Positions 1-8,547 of a stretch of 23,791 nt of DNA are shown one piece after another; position 1 is the stretch's first letter, and each line of letters starts with the position of its first letter. The stretch is from Mycoemilia scoparia (Eukaryota > Kickxellomycota > Kickxellomycetes > Kickxellales > Kickxellaceae): assembly GCA_027575805.1 (NCBI GenBank), contig JANBPU010000247.1:1-23791 (forward strand), given 5' to 3'. Position numbers and translations under genes: made by a program. The notes below the pieces were generated by a model. It was given only the letters and a program-made list of their open reading frames with translations, was not told where the DNA came from and made no database searches.

Positions 1-77
1 CCTATCTACTTTAGGTTATAGCAAGCAGTAAGTCCGATGTGGCGCTTTTAACATCCAATTTCTCATGTGGGGTAAGG
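1..77 (-). repeat. Edge fragment of a third tRNA-Arg unit, inverted
   Basis: These 77 bases are the reverse complement of 12841-12917 and, apart from one extra A, of 7211-7288. Those stretches lie in the 5' flanks of the two tRNA-Arg(ACG) units in this window. Homology stops at base 77, where the sequence changes abruptly. The two full copies continue for about 42 more bases on that side. In this orientation the tRNA itself would lie to the left of base 1, outside the window. That a third tRNA copy exists there is inference. Confidence 0.8.
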
Positions 78-174
78 CTTGTTGTTTAACTTGATTTCCT
101 AAGTTTCTGGGCATTGGAAGGCCACCAAAACTTTATTATTAAAAACTACAATAAAAGTACATAAGTATGCAAAC

Positions 175-420
175 AGAAAAAATAATATTAACTAAAAGTT
201 AATAAGAATCGAATCTCAATTTCCACTGTACAGCCAATAAGAATTACAGTACATACATTCAAAAGAAAAGTCAGTTTAACACATATCTAAAAGTATGCCT
301 TAACATACACCAGAACTTTTGCAATTTTTATAACTTATTATAAAAATTTATGGTATATTTTGCTAGGAATCACCCACAGCCATTGCGTGACTAATCAAAA
401 GTGAAGTTCGAACCTATATA
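175..420 (+). repeat. Dispersed repeat R2, copy a
   Basis: This stretch matches 8055-8292 in the same orientation. The two share an A-rich start (agaaaaaataata), a middle block with ttaacatacaYcag, and a distinctive end around cccacagccattgYgtgRct followed by agtgaaRttcga. They have clearly diverged, with many substitutions and small indels. No ORF is shared. The end contains gttcgaacct, which resembles a Pol III B box, but I see no matching A box, so a tRNA-derived SINE is only a possibility. Confidence 0.6.
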
Positions 421-490
421 TGTCCATTGTAATTTATAGCATTGGCTGTTTTCTAGTTGTCAACTAACTTGTAAGAAATCTCGCAGATCT

Positions 491-611
491 ATATGGATCA
501 TAATTTTTGAAGGGTAAATTTTGGGAACCAATAATTATAGGGGTAATCGCAGCCAAATGGATGTCCAGTCTTACTAGTAAACTTTCACCCTTCAAAAATT
601 ATTACCCATAT
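491..611 (+). mobile_element. Fold-back MITE, copy M1
   Basis: This is a non-coding element of 121 bp with inverted ends. It begins ATATGG, runs into ATAATTTTTGAAGGGT, and closes with the reverse complement ending CCCATAT. The core holds gccaaatggatgtccag and tactagtaaa, which recur in copies M3 and M4. No transposase is encoded, as expected for a MITE that would be mobilised in trans. The target duplication cannot be fixed because TA-rich bases adjoin both ends. Confidence 0.75.
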
Positions 612-1186
612 ATAGGATGATTGGCAGTAGCCTAAACAGACAATTGGAACATTATGAGAGAAAGATTTCCTGTACATAAAACATTTTTAAAAACAACATT
701 CAGGGATCAGATTAAAGCAGACCCATGAATGTTTCCATATACAGCTCTTTAAAACCAAAGTATATTTTAAAGACCAACTCTGTTTACCCACATCTGTGTA
801 TGCCATGATTACCAATGATCAAAAAGAAAAAAATACTATGATAAAGCTATGAGGTTGCATTGGTTATGTGGATATCAAGCTCAAAACGCACTAGGGCCTT
901 GCTTAATCGCAATAAAAGACTTAAACCTTTATGGTAGAATTTGATATTGGACTGGACTATTAGAACGCATACAATGGCTAAATCATATAGTTTAAAGCTA
1001 AAAAGTTGTTGGTCAACAATCCAAAAATATGTTTTAGAAATGGCTATAAATATCTGAGAAAGGGGTTTATCTTAATTCGCTTTCAAAATTGCATGTTTTT
1101 TTGGCCACATTCACATTGTCTATATCCCGAGTCAATCACACCTTCAGGCAAATAAAAGCAAACTCACCAAATCATACAAGGTCAAA
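612..1186. other. Intergenic, no supported feature
   Basis: This is AT-rich sequence between MITE M1 and the start of the 145-aa ORF. I see no coding frame of convincing length, no tRNA and no copy of the repeat families found elsewhere in the window. The last 100 bases presumably hold the promoter of the downstream gene, but no clear TATA box stands out. Confidence 0.5.
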
Positions 1187-1624
1187 ATGTCTTGTGAGAA
1201 TCTAAGAGCAAAGATGCCAAGAAATGATTTTGAAAAGCTGAAACCAGCTCTTGGAATCACTTTCTGTAATGGAGGAGATAATGCTAACGGCAACCAGCCA
1301 AGCTCCGAAATCTCTGTAGAGTTTCGTTGTGAAAATTGTGGTAAGAGTGACAAGTACCATTTTACACCCAACTTTTCTGACCTTCTCTCGGAAAGTAGCT
1401 ACCAATGTGCTGGTGCTAATTCCCTGGTAGTTGGTGATTTGAAATCGGTCGTTAGCTCGGGAAATGGAATACAAGAGCTCCCTATAGATGAAAATAGTGA
1501 TGGCGAAGTGTATTTAGAATTCAAAGACAATGCAGTTCAGGCACTCTTCAAGACACTCTGGCTTAATGCTAGAGAGGTTGGTTTAAGAGGCACTCACGAT
1601 CTGGTTTCTAATCATAGTTTTTGA
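1187..1624 (+). CDS. Small CXXC-containing protein, orphan
   Basis: This intronless frame encodes 145 residues starting at an ATG in the context tcaaaATGtc. The sequence has a hydrophilic N-terminus, a strand-like segment leading into a C-E-N-C motif near residues 49-52, a further Cys near residue 73, and an acidic stretch (DENSDGE) near 100. The single CXXC plus a later lone Cys loosely recalls the CXXC zinc-binding family (C1orf123/UPF0587). That family has two CXXC pairs and the rest does not align well by eye, so I do not name it. An AATAAA lies 46 bases after the stop, which supports a transcribed gene. The protein could bind zinc, but this is inference. Confidence 0.55.
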   Translation: MSCENLRAKMPRNDFEKLKPALGITFCNGGDNANGNQPSSEISVEFRCENCGKSDKYHFTPNFSDLLSESSYQCAGANSLVVGDLKSVVSSGNGIQELPIDENSDGEVYLEFKDNAVQALFKTLWLNAREVGLRGTHDLVSNHSF

Positions 1625-1669
1625 TTCAAAACTCTCTTTTTGTGTAGCTGTGCTTGAGAGCATGTTTGA

Positions 1670-1675
1670 AATAAA
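1670..1675 (+). terminator. AATAAA polyadenylation signal of the 145-aa gene
   Basis: An AATAAA hexamer sits 46 bases downstream of the stop codon of the CXXC gene, at the usual distance for a fungal cleavage and polyadenylation signal. Confidence 0.5.
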
Positions 1676-2203
1676 TCATTAAAATTTCATCAAGCCTTTG
1701 GCCATTGTTTGTATATGTTGTTTAAACCAATGGCTAAAGACAAAAAAAGAGTGTTTAGGCTAATTAAGCTAATATAGTTTGATAACTATGTTAATAATAG
1801 AGTGGTGCTTGGAATCTTGCGATAATCATTTTTTAGAATGTCACCAATAGTCACTTTGTAGGTCCAGCTTTACTAGTATTGGTCAAACTACACAATCATT
1901 TAAACAGGAAGGTGAATTGTTGATCATCCAAAAAAGGCAAATCGTGAGATTCGTTGTTATTTAATGAAAAGCTTAACATTTCTGGATAGGAGTTTACCCC
2001 TGAAACAATTTTGGTATATATTTGAATTCACCTTCAAAATTTGGTTGTAAAAAACAAAATTATGGGTTTAGTATTTTAATGTAATATTTGATATTTCACA
2101 TAAAAATGCATTATAAATGGTAAATTTCGGCTGCTTTCTAGAATATATGGCAATAATTTTGGTGGAAGATTAAATACATGCCAATATTTTTTATGATAAT
2201 AAA

Positions 2204-2209
2204 TTTATT
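2204..2209 (-). terminator. AATAAA polyadenylation signal of the alcohol dehydrogenase
   Basis: On the minus strand an AATAAA lies 73 bases past the dehydrogenase stop, after a short ATT-rich microsatellite (near 2249-2262). Confidence 0.45.
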
Positions 2210-2282
2210 CTTTAAGGAAGCTCAAAATTCAAGCAGAAAAAAATTTAGTAATAATAATAATAGTTACTTCTGGAAATACAAC

Positions 2283-3335
2283 CTAGTTTTCAAGGACAAT
2301 GCGATAACGAACATTGCCATCACGTACACGCTGAATTCCTTCATTAATATTCTTCATTGGCATTTTTTCAATCATAGGCCTGATATTGTGCTTAGCTGCA
2401 AACTCAAGAGTCTTCTTGACATCCTCGATACCGCCAATAAGAGAGCCACCAAGATAGATGGACCCAAAGACCAAGACACCAGGGTTAATCTCTATATTGT
2501 TTTCTGGAAGAGCTAAGAGGCACATGGTACCTTCATAGGTCATCCACTGGGCCATCTGGGTATAGTTATTCGATTTCGAGTTGGTTGTGATGAAAAGGTA
2601 GTCCAATGATTTGTTGATTTTGGCAACTTCCTCCTGGTTCTTGATATTTATAAATTGAGAAGCACCAAGCTTGAGGCACTCCTCTTCCTTATTATCTGAC
2701 GTTGATAAGGCAATGACTTCGCAACCAAGTGCATTGGCAAATTGGATTGCAAGATGTCCAAGGCCACCGATGCCAACCACGCCGACACGATTGCCTTTCT
2801 TGACACCCTTACGAACCATAGGAGTAAAGACTGTGAGACCAGCACACATTAGGGGAGCGGCTAGTTCAGGATCCATGTTTTCAGGAAGACGGAAAGCATG
2901 GCGAGAATCAACACGAATTGCCTCAGCAAAACCACCATAAGAGAGAGAACCATCCTCGTACTTTGAGTTGTATGCAAAGGCGCTTTTGGGGCAATGGGGA
3001 TCAAGACCACGGCTGCAAGGTTTGCAGTCATTTTGGTGACAAGCGTAGAGGTGACCACCAACACCAACGAGATCGCCTATATCCAGATTGGAGACATTTT
3101 CACCCTTGGTAATCACTTTTCCAACGATTTCATGGCCAGTGACTAAAGGATAAATTGATGCCCCCCAGCCAGAGTCAATGGCATGGATATCAGAACCGCA
3201 GATACCGCAGAAATGGATCTTGACCTCGACGTCGCTAGGTCCCAAGGGACGAGGAGAATAAGACCAGAGCTTGAGAGGACTCTTGTTGTCCATGGCTGCC
3301 CAGCCTTCAATTGATGCGATCTTGCCTTCGACCAT
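2283..3335 (-). CDS. Zinc-dependent alcohol dehydrogenase, CAD/ADH6 type
   Basis: This is a 350-residue medium-chain dehydrogenase of the cinnamyl-alcohol dehydrogenase group, which usually reduces aldehydes with NADPH. It has the usual full length and no introns. Catalytic zinc ligands are visible: C46 in CGICGSD with H51, then the GHE motif (H68, E69), then C164. A structural-zinc loop follows with C99, C104, C107 and C115. The first two Cys are four residues apart rather than the usual two. The nucleotide-binding Rossmann motif GIGGLGHLA lies near 188-196. A Ser-rich turn (STSDNK) after the second strand suits NADP(H). Substrate is unknown. A weak TATA-like tatttaaa lies about 120 bases upstream of the ATG. 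Confidence in family is high, in coenzyme and substrate lower. Confidence 0.95.
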   Translation of the reverse strand: MVEGKIASIEGWAAMDNKSPLKLWSYSPRPLGPSDVEVKIHFCGICGSDIHAIDSGWGASIYPLVTGHEIVGKVITKGENVSNLDIGDLVGVGGHLYACHQNDCKPCSRGLDPHCPKSAFAYNSKYEDGSLSYGGFAEAIRVDSRHAFRLPENMDPELAAPLMCAGLTVFTPMVRKGVKKGNRVGVVGIGGLGHLAIQFANALGCEVIALSTSDNKEEECLKLGASQFINIKNQEEVAKINKSLDYLFITTNSKSNNYTQMAQWMTYEGTMCLLALPENNIEINPGVLVFGSIYLGGSLIGGIEDVKKTLEFAAKHNIRPMIEKMPMKNINEGIQRVRDGNVRYRIVLEN

Positions 3336-4412
3336 TGTAATTAAGTGTGTTGTTTGACGAATTGGTGTACTTTTTGTAGCGAAGTTGAGACAGAGGGAAG
3401 AATAAACCTTAGAAAAATATTGCTTTTGTCATTCAAGGAGTTGATGTTCTGGGTTTAAATAGCTAAAAATGTCAGAATGGAGAAGCTATATTGTAGTGCG
3501 TAATGCGGCATTTAATCTCCGTTTTACTGAACTTTTTCCGATGATCAATAGGAACTAAGGATCATCACAGCATAGTTGCTACTACATCTGCATACTCCCA
3601 ATAAATGGTCCCACTATAAAATCTCATGTAAACTAGGGGGCCTGAATCAAATAAGTCATGATTATTGGCTAATCCTGAAAAAACAAAGCAATGGTTTACC
3701 ATGGTCTGATAATTTATGTTATACACCTCCATAGTTGGATTCTATTTCGAATGAACCGTCATAGCCACCTAATGAGCAATAGTGCTTTATGAGACTCAAT
3801 GTACGCTCATTACAAGGTAGTGTCGCCTAGCTTTACATAGGGAATGCTGGCATGGGCCATTTTGTTTTCCCAGACAGAAGAAGAAAAAGTTTGCAACCAC
3901 GGCATTCTGTTTTGATCTAATGAATGGGATGTTGCATTAAGAGGTGTAATTAATTGATAAATATCAATCAAAATAGGGATGCTTTTCTTCATTGGGGGCA
4001 CTTTAGCCTTCCGTGTAAAACTGATTCGATTTTTTATTTTCAGACATTTCAGTTTAAACTAAAATGATGCTCTTGGGTACTTTCTTCAGTCTATACAAAT
4101 AATCATTACACAATTCATACATCGTATTTATTAGTGTATCAAATCATATTATATCTATGCTCATGGAGATTATCATTTCCTGCTGAACTTTAAGCTGCTC
4201 GCTAACTACTTTAGAGATTTTGTTAACGTTTATATTGATATTAAAAGAATCATGATATGTGTTTGTGATGGTAGCTATTTGGAATAGGTAAGAATTCGTG
4301 TCAAGAGATTTAAAAATAAACTTAAATAGAGAGTATTATAGAAAAGGCTTTGCTAAAGTAGCTTGTAGCATTAAATTATAAGTTACATGTAAAAAGGTAT
4401 TATCAGGAAATT
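3336..4412. other. Intergenic region, no supported gene
   Basis: This region lies between the 5' end of the dehydrogenase and the 3' end of the tyrosinase, both on the minus strand. The first 130 bases presumably hold the dehydrogenase promoter. The remaining frames are short and have no recognisable domains. A 63-codon frame at 3810-4001 (-) is not convincing. Confidence 0.55.
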
Positions 4413-5672
4413 CTAACAATATGCTGGAACATACTTGTACTTGTTTAGTTTTTCATAAAATTCTTTTGCTTCCTTGTAATTTTGTTCCACTTCTGTTTTA
4501 TCATACTTGTGCATATTGATCCATCTATCTGAGAAAGGATTCGGGACTGTGATAGTACATTTGTTTTTCACGTTACATTTTTGGGACCTCCTTGCAAGCG
4601 ACCTCTTGGCAATTTTTGTATCCGTAGAGATGCCAAATAAACTAGCAATTTCGGGATTAGTACTATCATTGTAAATGAGTTTACTAATAACCACATCTTC
4701 GCTATTTAAATCCTGGCCAAAAGAGTTTGTAGAGTTGTCATCTTGATTTGTTTGCGCAAGGGAAGCCTGGAAAGAAGCAGTGCGAGCTTGACTATTCTCG
4801 CGAGCTTTAGATGATGAAGAATCACTATATTGATAACACATGTCACCATAACCAAGTTCCATAACAGTTCTAATAGGAATGTTGTAGTTGGTGATTTCAT
4901 CGTCCAAGTCAAGATTTCTGATGCCATTGGGGCCACGCCCATCCATTTTCCACAAATTATTACGCATGCCTTGCCATTTTGCCCACAGACGATCAATATT
5001 GGCATGATGGAGCATAAATACGGGGTCGTTTGGCGAATATTCTTGTGACATGTCACCACCAAGGCTGCTGTGAACGTCTCCGTGGATTGAATCCTCAATA
5101 CTAGAGCGGAATTTAGACATCTTAGTACTAGTCTGGAGGCGATATGCTACATACTCAGGACTATACCAAGTCTGGATGGTATTCTTGGAACGGTCGAATT
5201 CACGAACAAGACAATGTCTGTAGGGATAAGTAAGCTGCAATTTGCTTACAAACCCATTATTTACACAGCCATCACTACTCCGGCCGTTCCCGCCTAGGTA
5301 CCTGTCAGTAAGTACAGCGCTCTTGTGCGGTGCAGCATAGTCACGGCCAACATCCCAGTATGGAATATAGAAGTTGTTATTGTAGTTTCTGCGACCAATC
5401 GATTCGTAATGTTGGAGGTATTTGCGATGGAAGGGGAAGAACATCGAATTTCCGTGAACCACATAAAAGACTTTAGTGTGAACATAGGAAAACCAAGCGG
5501 TCCAGCCATCGTCATTCATCTGCTTGATGACATCGGTGTATAAATTCCACTCATTTTGTGACATACTGCGTACTTCCTTGCGGGTGTGGATGTTAGAGCA
5601 TCTGGGCTGATTTTGCTGAGCAAGGGAGACGCATCCCAATGCAGTGATGAGGATTATGCAGCTGATTTTCAT
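4413..5672 (-). CDS. Secreted tyrosinase (type 3 copper oxidase)
   Basis: This is a 419-residue intronless protein. The N-terminus (MKISCIILITALGCVSLAQ) is a clear secretion signal, so the enzyme probably acts outside the cell or in the wall. The CuA site shows H65, H73 and H82, the last inside FFPFHRKYL. The CuB site shows H197 and H201 (HGDVH), then DPVFMLHH with H222/H223 and the family's NIDRLW. These residues bind the two coppers that oxidise phenols to catechols and quinones, as in melanin-type pigment formation. A Ser/Asn/Gln-rich linker near 285-325 and a basic C-terminal tail (about 350-419, with KCNVKNKC) follow the catalytic domain. A proteolytic maturation of that tail, as in other fungal tyrosinases, would be inference. 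Physiological substrate unknown. Confidence 0.95.
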   Translation of the reverse strand: MKISCIILITALGCVSLAQQNQPRCSNIHTRKEVRSMSQNEWNLYTDVIKQMNDDGWTAWFSYVHTKVFYVVHGNSMFFPFHRKYLQHYESIGRRNYNNNFYIPYWDVGRDYAAPHKSAVLTDRYLGGNGRSSDGCVNNGFVSKLQLTYPYRHCLVREFDRSKNTIQTWYSPEYVAYRLQTSTKMSKFRSSIEDSIHGDVHSSLGGDMSQEYSPNDPVFMLHHANIDRLWAKWQGMRNNLWKMDGRGPNGIRNLDLDDEITNYNIPIRTVMELGYGDMCYQYSDSSSSKARENSQARTASFQASLAQTNQDDNSTNSFGQDLNSEDVVISKLIYNDSTNPEIASLFGISTDTKIAKRSLARRSQKCNVKNKCTITVPNPFSDRWINMHKYDKTEVEQNYKEAKEFYEKLNKYKYVPAYC

Positions 5673-7168
5673 GATGCAAGACTGTGCTGAATAGATGTAT
5701 GCAAATGTATATGGAATTAGTAAGGGTGTGGAAGTGATGTACAGATGCAGAGTGTTTTTGTGTAAGGGAGCACGATAAATCTAAAAGGGTATTTGGATTA
5801 TTTAGTAGGGATAATTGAACGGTTTGTGTGTGTGGAGTAAGTATGAGTAGGATGAGCTATCTCTTGTTCTTTTATACTATTTTCTGTTTATAATGAATGC
5901 TTATGTGCACTCAAGATCACTCTTGAAAAGGCTTTAGCTGTCAATATACCGATCATTTCGAAGGGATGCTGAAGGCATGAGGTTCTGCAAGCTTGTGTTC
6001 CTACAAATATGCAACAAACAAAAGTATTATTATTGAGCCTTTTATATGAATTGCTACTACCAAAGACAAGGACAAAGAGAACTAAAGGAATGATAGGCTG
6101 AGGAAAAAAGATCATATCCTTTCTCTTCGTAAAGGCATGCTTTACTTTTTAACAAAGTGGCAGTGACTTTTTGTTGACCCACCATATCATTTGCTCAAAA
6201 GGTATAAATAATAGCAATTTTGTTCGGCCCCATTGACATCGGCATTTTTGCTAAATTTACAAAGATGCCAAAATATACGAGCAAAGTTTTGTTCTTGGTC
6301 TTTCAAAAGAAAATGTAAATCTAAGTACACATGAATAGGACAGGCAGATGTTTATGTATAGCACAAGTTTCCACTCGGTTCACTTTTTTTACTAATCTTT
6401 CGATAATTGGTCCTAGACCACATGGTTAAAGAGAACCTGTTCACCAAAGTAGTTATGGTGGATTGTTAGGAACGTTTTGTCTTTAGATCAAAGGAGTTTG
6501 AAAGAATAGTCACTTGGACAAAAAGAGTGACCACCCGGATATGCACGCTTCGGGCTTCAATATGTCCTAGAGGTGTAGTATTTATTGAGGATTTCCTGTA
6601 TTCCAAAAGAATTTAAATCCTGATTTGATATTGAAAAAGACTTGATGCTGTTTATAGGATGCCAATCATAGTAGTAAAAATCTTGGAATTTTTACACCTT
6701 TCGGCAATAGGCTCTGACAATCCGGTTAACGACTCAGAGCCACATAGTACAAATTTTCAATTTTTTTAATAGTCTTTGTATATCAAAAGATTAAAACACT
6801 CTAGCAAAGAGACATGCATAGCATCTGAAATGCCGTTGTATAGACTCTTTGTGTAATGGGGAACGCAAAAGTGATAAATAGCGTGATTTTACAAGTGATG
6901 TTCAAAGGTGAAAAGTTACTCCAAAGACATTGCCCATATAATAAGAGCTATGAAAGGAAAAATTATGAGTTTTCGTTAGTGCATACAACTAGCTTGTGCA
7001 GTTGAGCAAAGAATACCATTACGTTTTTAATAGTTGACAGATAATAAATTTAATGGCTAACAATTGATAAAACAAAGAAACATGTAGATATTCTTCATTA
7101 CTGGATTCACATATCATTAAACATCGCATTAAAAATTGAAAGGGTATCTCAATAAAATGACCAAGAGA
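5673..7168. other. Long intergenic region, no supported gene
   Basis: This stretch of about 1.5 kb lies upstream of the tyrosinase and ends at the first tRNA-Arg unit. I see a likely tyrosinase TATA box at 5869-5876 and a perfect 8-bp hairpin at 6710-6741. The 75-codon frame at 5888-6115 (-) begins with a hydrophobic leader but has no other support and overlaps the promoter. No repeat family from elsewhere in the window was recognised here. Confidence 0.5.
5869..5876 (-). promoter_or_regulatory. Candidate TATA box of the tyrosinase gene
   Basis: Read on the minus strand this is TATAAAAG, a strong TATA match. It lies about 197 bases upstream of the tyrosinase ATG, so it would require a 5' leader of roughly 160 bases, which is long but possible. 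Confidence 0.35.
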
Positions 7169-7424
7169 CATTTGAAATTTATAGCCAAGATATTCAGGAT
7201 TCATTACGCTCCTTACCCCACATGAGAAAATTGGATGTTAAAAGCGCCACATCGGACTTACTGCTTGCTATAACCTAAAGTAGATAGGCAGTGTGGAACA
7301 ATGGGTAATCATGAGTTGAAAATCAGTGATCAACGGATCTAATTAGCGATGTCCACATCTTGGCCATAAAGGGTTACTTATAGGAAATGTTTTTCCTAGA
7401 GCCAGATCGGAGTTCAAAATCTTC

Positions 7425-7497
7425 GGTGCTATGGCCCAATGGTTAAGGCGCCTGACTACGGATCAGGAGATTCCAGGTTCGACTCCTGGTAGCATCG
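7425..7497 (+). tRNA. tRNA-Arg(ACG), copy A
   Basis: This is a 73-base intronless tRNA. The acceptor stem GGTGCTA pairs with TAGCATC (one G-U pair), with discriminator G at 7497. The D stem is GCC/GGC. The anticodon stem CCTGA/TCAGG encloses the loop CTACGGA, with anticodon ACG at 7458-7460 reading CGU (and CGC/CGA after A34 to inosine editing). The T arm is CCAGG-TTCGACT-CCTGG. The A box TGGCCCAATGG (7432-7442) and B box GGTTCGACTCC (7476-7486) are intact. CCA is not encoded, as normal for eukaryotes. Confidence 0.95.
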
Positions 7498-7505
7498 ATG
7501 CTCTC

Positions 7506-7510
7506 TTTTT
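7506..7510 (+). terminator. Pol III terminator of tRNA-Arg copy A
   Basis: A run of five T begins nine bases after the discriminator base of the tRNA, the usual RNA polymerase III stop. Confidence 0.8.
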
Positions 7511-7910
7511 GAGCCCCTGGAGTCTGGGTACAACAACGCCAACTTTTGTCGGATCGAACTTTCTATCCCTTTTGCATGTTAAAACAGCCACATCGGCCAT
7601 GATGGTATGTAAAGAGTCCAGACTTACCATCAACCAGGCTCTGGCTTTCCATAAATGGAAATAGCCTCTGTTGTGGTTGCCTGTGGCTCATTGCGCGCCA
7701 CCTTCTATTGTCCATTTCAATCTAAAAAGGTATCAGATTGTGCTATGCGGTACCTGAATCTGGATCGAAATTGAACTGAATGGTTAAAGTTCACAAGGGT
7801 TTAGGCAAAATGGGACCCCAGGAGTAGGATATGAAATGACTGGTGACTGGGCCAAAATCTGAGGGCCCATTTCTGTCTATAATACGTTTGATTCCAAGTG
7901 AAATTTTGCC

Positions 7911-8050
7911 ATATGGGTAGTTATTTTTGAAGGACTAAGTTCTACTAGTATGTCAGTTTCAACTTGCACACTAATCACCATATATTTTCATTGTCCAATG
8001 CTTCATTATGCACCATCTGCATTTGACCCTTCAAAAATAATCACTCATAT
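7911..8050 (-). mobile_element. Fold-back MITE, copy M2 (diverged)
   Basis: This element has the same inverted ends as M1: ATATGGGTAGTTATTTTTGAAGG on the left and the complement ending tcactCATAT on the right. The left end has lost part of the GGGT block and the core is longer and strongly diverged, so this is the oldest-looking copy. The tactagta motif lies near the left end, as in M3, so the orientation is taken as minus. It starts 127 bp after tRNA unit A and directly abuts repeat R2 copy b. Confidence 0.6.
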
Positions 8051-8054
8051 AAAT

Positions 8055-8292
8055 AGAAAAAATAATAATAAGCAATAGTTGGTAAGAATGACAATCACAA
8101 TCACAAGAATACATACACAATCATTCAAGAGAAAAGGCAGTTTCACACTATCCATGAAAAAACAATATATCTCTTAACATACATCAGTGCTTTTGCCAAC
8201 ATTAGAAATTATTATTCAAGCTTATACGGCGTCTTGCTAGAACCCGCCCACAGCCATTGTGTGGCTGATCAGTAGTGAAATTCGACTATATA
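8055..8292 (+). repeat. Dispersed repeat R2, copy b
   Basis: This is the second copy of the repeat at 175-420, in the same orientation. It preserves the agaaaaaataata start, the ttaacatacatcag block and the cccacagccattgtgtggct end. It begins just at the right end of MITE M2. No coding frame is shared with the other copy. Confidence 0.6.
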
Positions 8293-8444
8293 TAATAACC
8301 TTAGTGTGAGCGAACATTTTTTTGTTAAATATAACTTTTCCTTCCTTTAATAGAGAAAATGGGTACCTGAGCGCAATAAAGCATTCTCTTTTTCTTTGTA
8401 TTATGTTTTAGACGCAGAGTAACCTTTTAATCGTTTTCAAAAAT

Positions 8445-8450
8445 TTTATT
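8445..8450 (-). terminator. AATAAA signal of the acyl-CoA synthetase
   Basis: On the minus strand an AATAAA lies about 97 bases past the stop codon, a plausible polyadenylation signal. Confidence 0.4.
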
Positions 8451-8547
8451 ACTAATGATATTATTGCTGTTGTTGGATATGTAAGAAAAAATATTGGAAA
8501 TAAAATAAAAAAAAGTAAAATCAACCCGATCACAATTGCTTACTTGC

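Larger units (their letters stand above)
1625..2282. other. Convergent intergenic region
   Basis: This region lies between the 3' ends of the 145-aa gene and the alcohol dehydrogenase. It contains the polyadenylation-type signals of both genes and AT-rich sequence otherwise. The only longer frame here, starting near 2178 on the plus strand, runs into the antisense of the dehydrogenase and is a shadow. Confidence 0.6.
7169..7783 (+). repeat. tRNA-Arg unit, copy A
   Basis: This 615-bp block is a near-copy of 12799-13409 in direct orientation. It contains the tRNA-Arg(ACG) gene with about 256 bp of upstream and 286 bp of downstream flank. The two copies differ by scattered substitutions and small indels, most of them downstream of the tRNA. 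The tRNA itself is identical. The flank segment 7211-7288 also occurs inverted at 1-77. Left of 7169 and right of 7783 the two copies have unrelated sequence. Confidence 0.9.

Noticed and set aside
5888..6115. 75-codon minus-strand frame with a hydrophobic leader, possible small secreted protein
   Set aside because: It lies upstream of the tyrosinase gene next to its likely TATA box, has no other support and no recognisable pattern beyond the hydrophobic start.
7431..7664. 77-codon plus-strand frame
   Set aside because: It runs straight through the tRNA-Arg gene and its flank, and copy B of the unit does not preserve the frame because of indels downstream of the tRNA.
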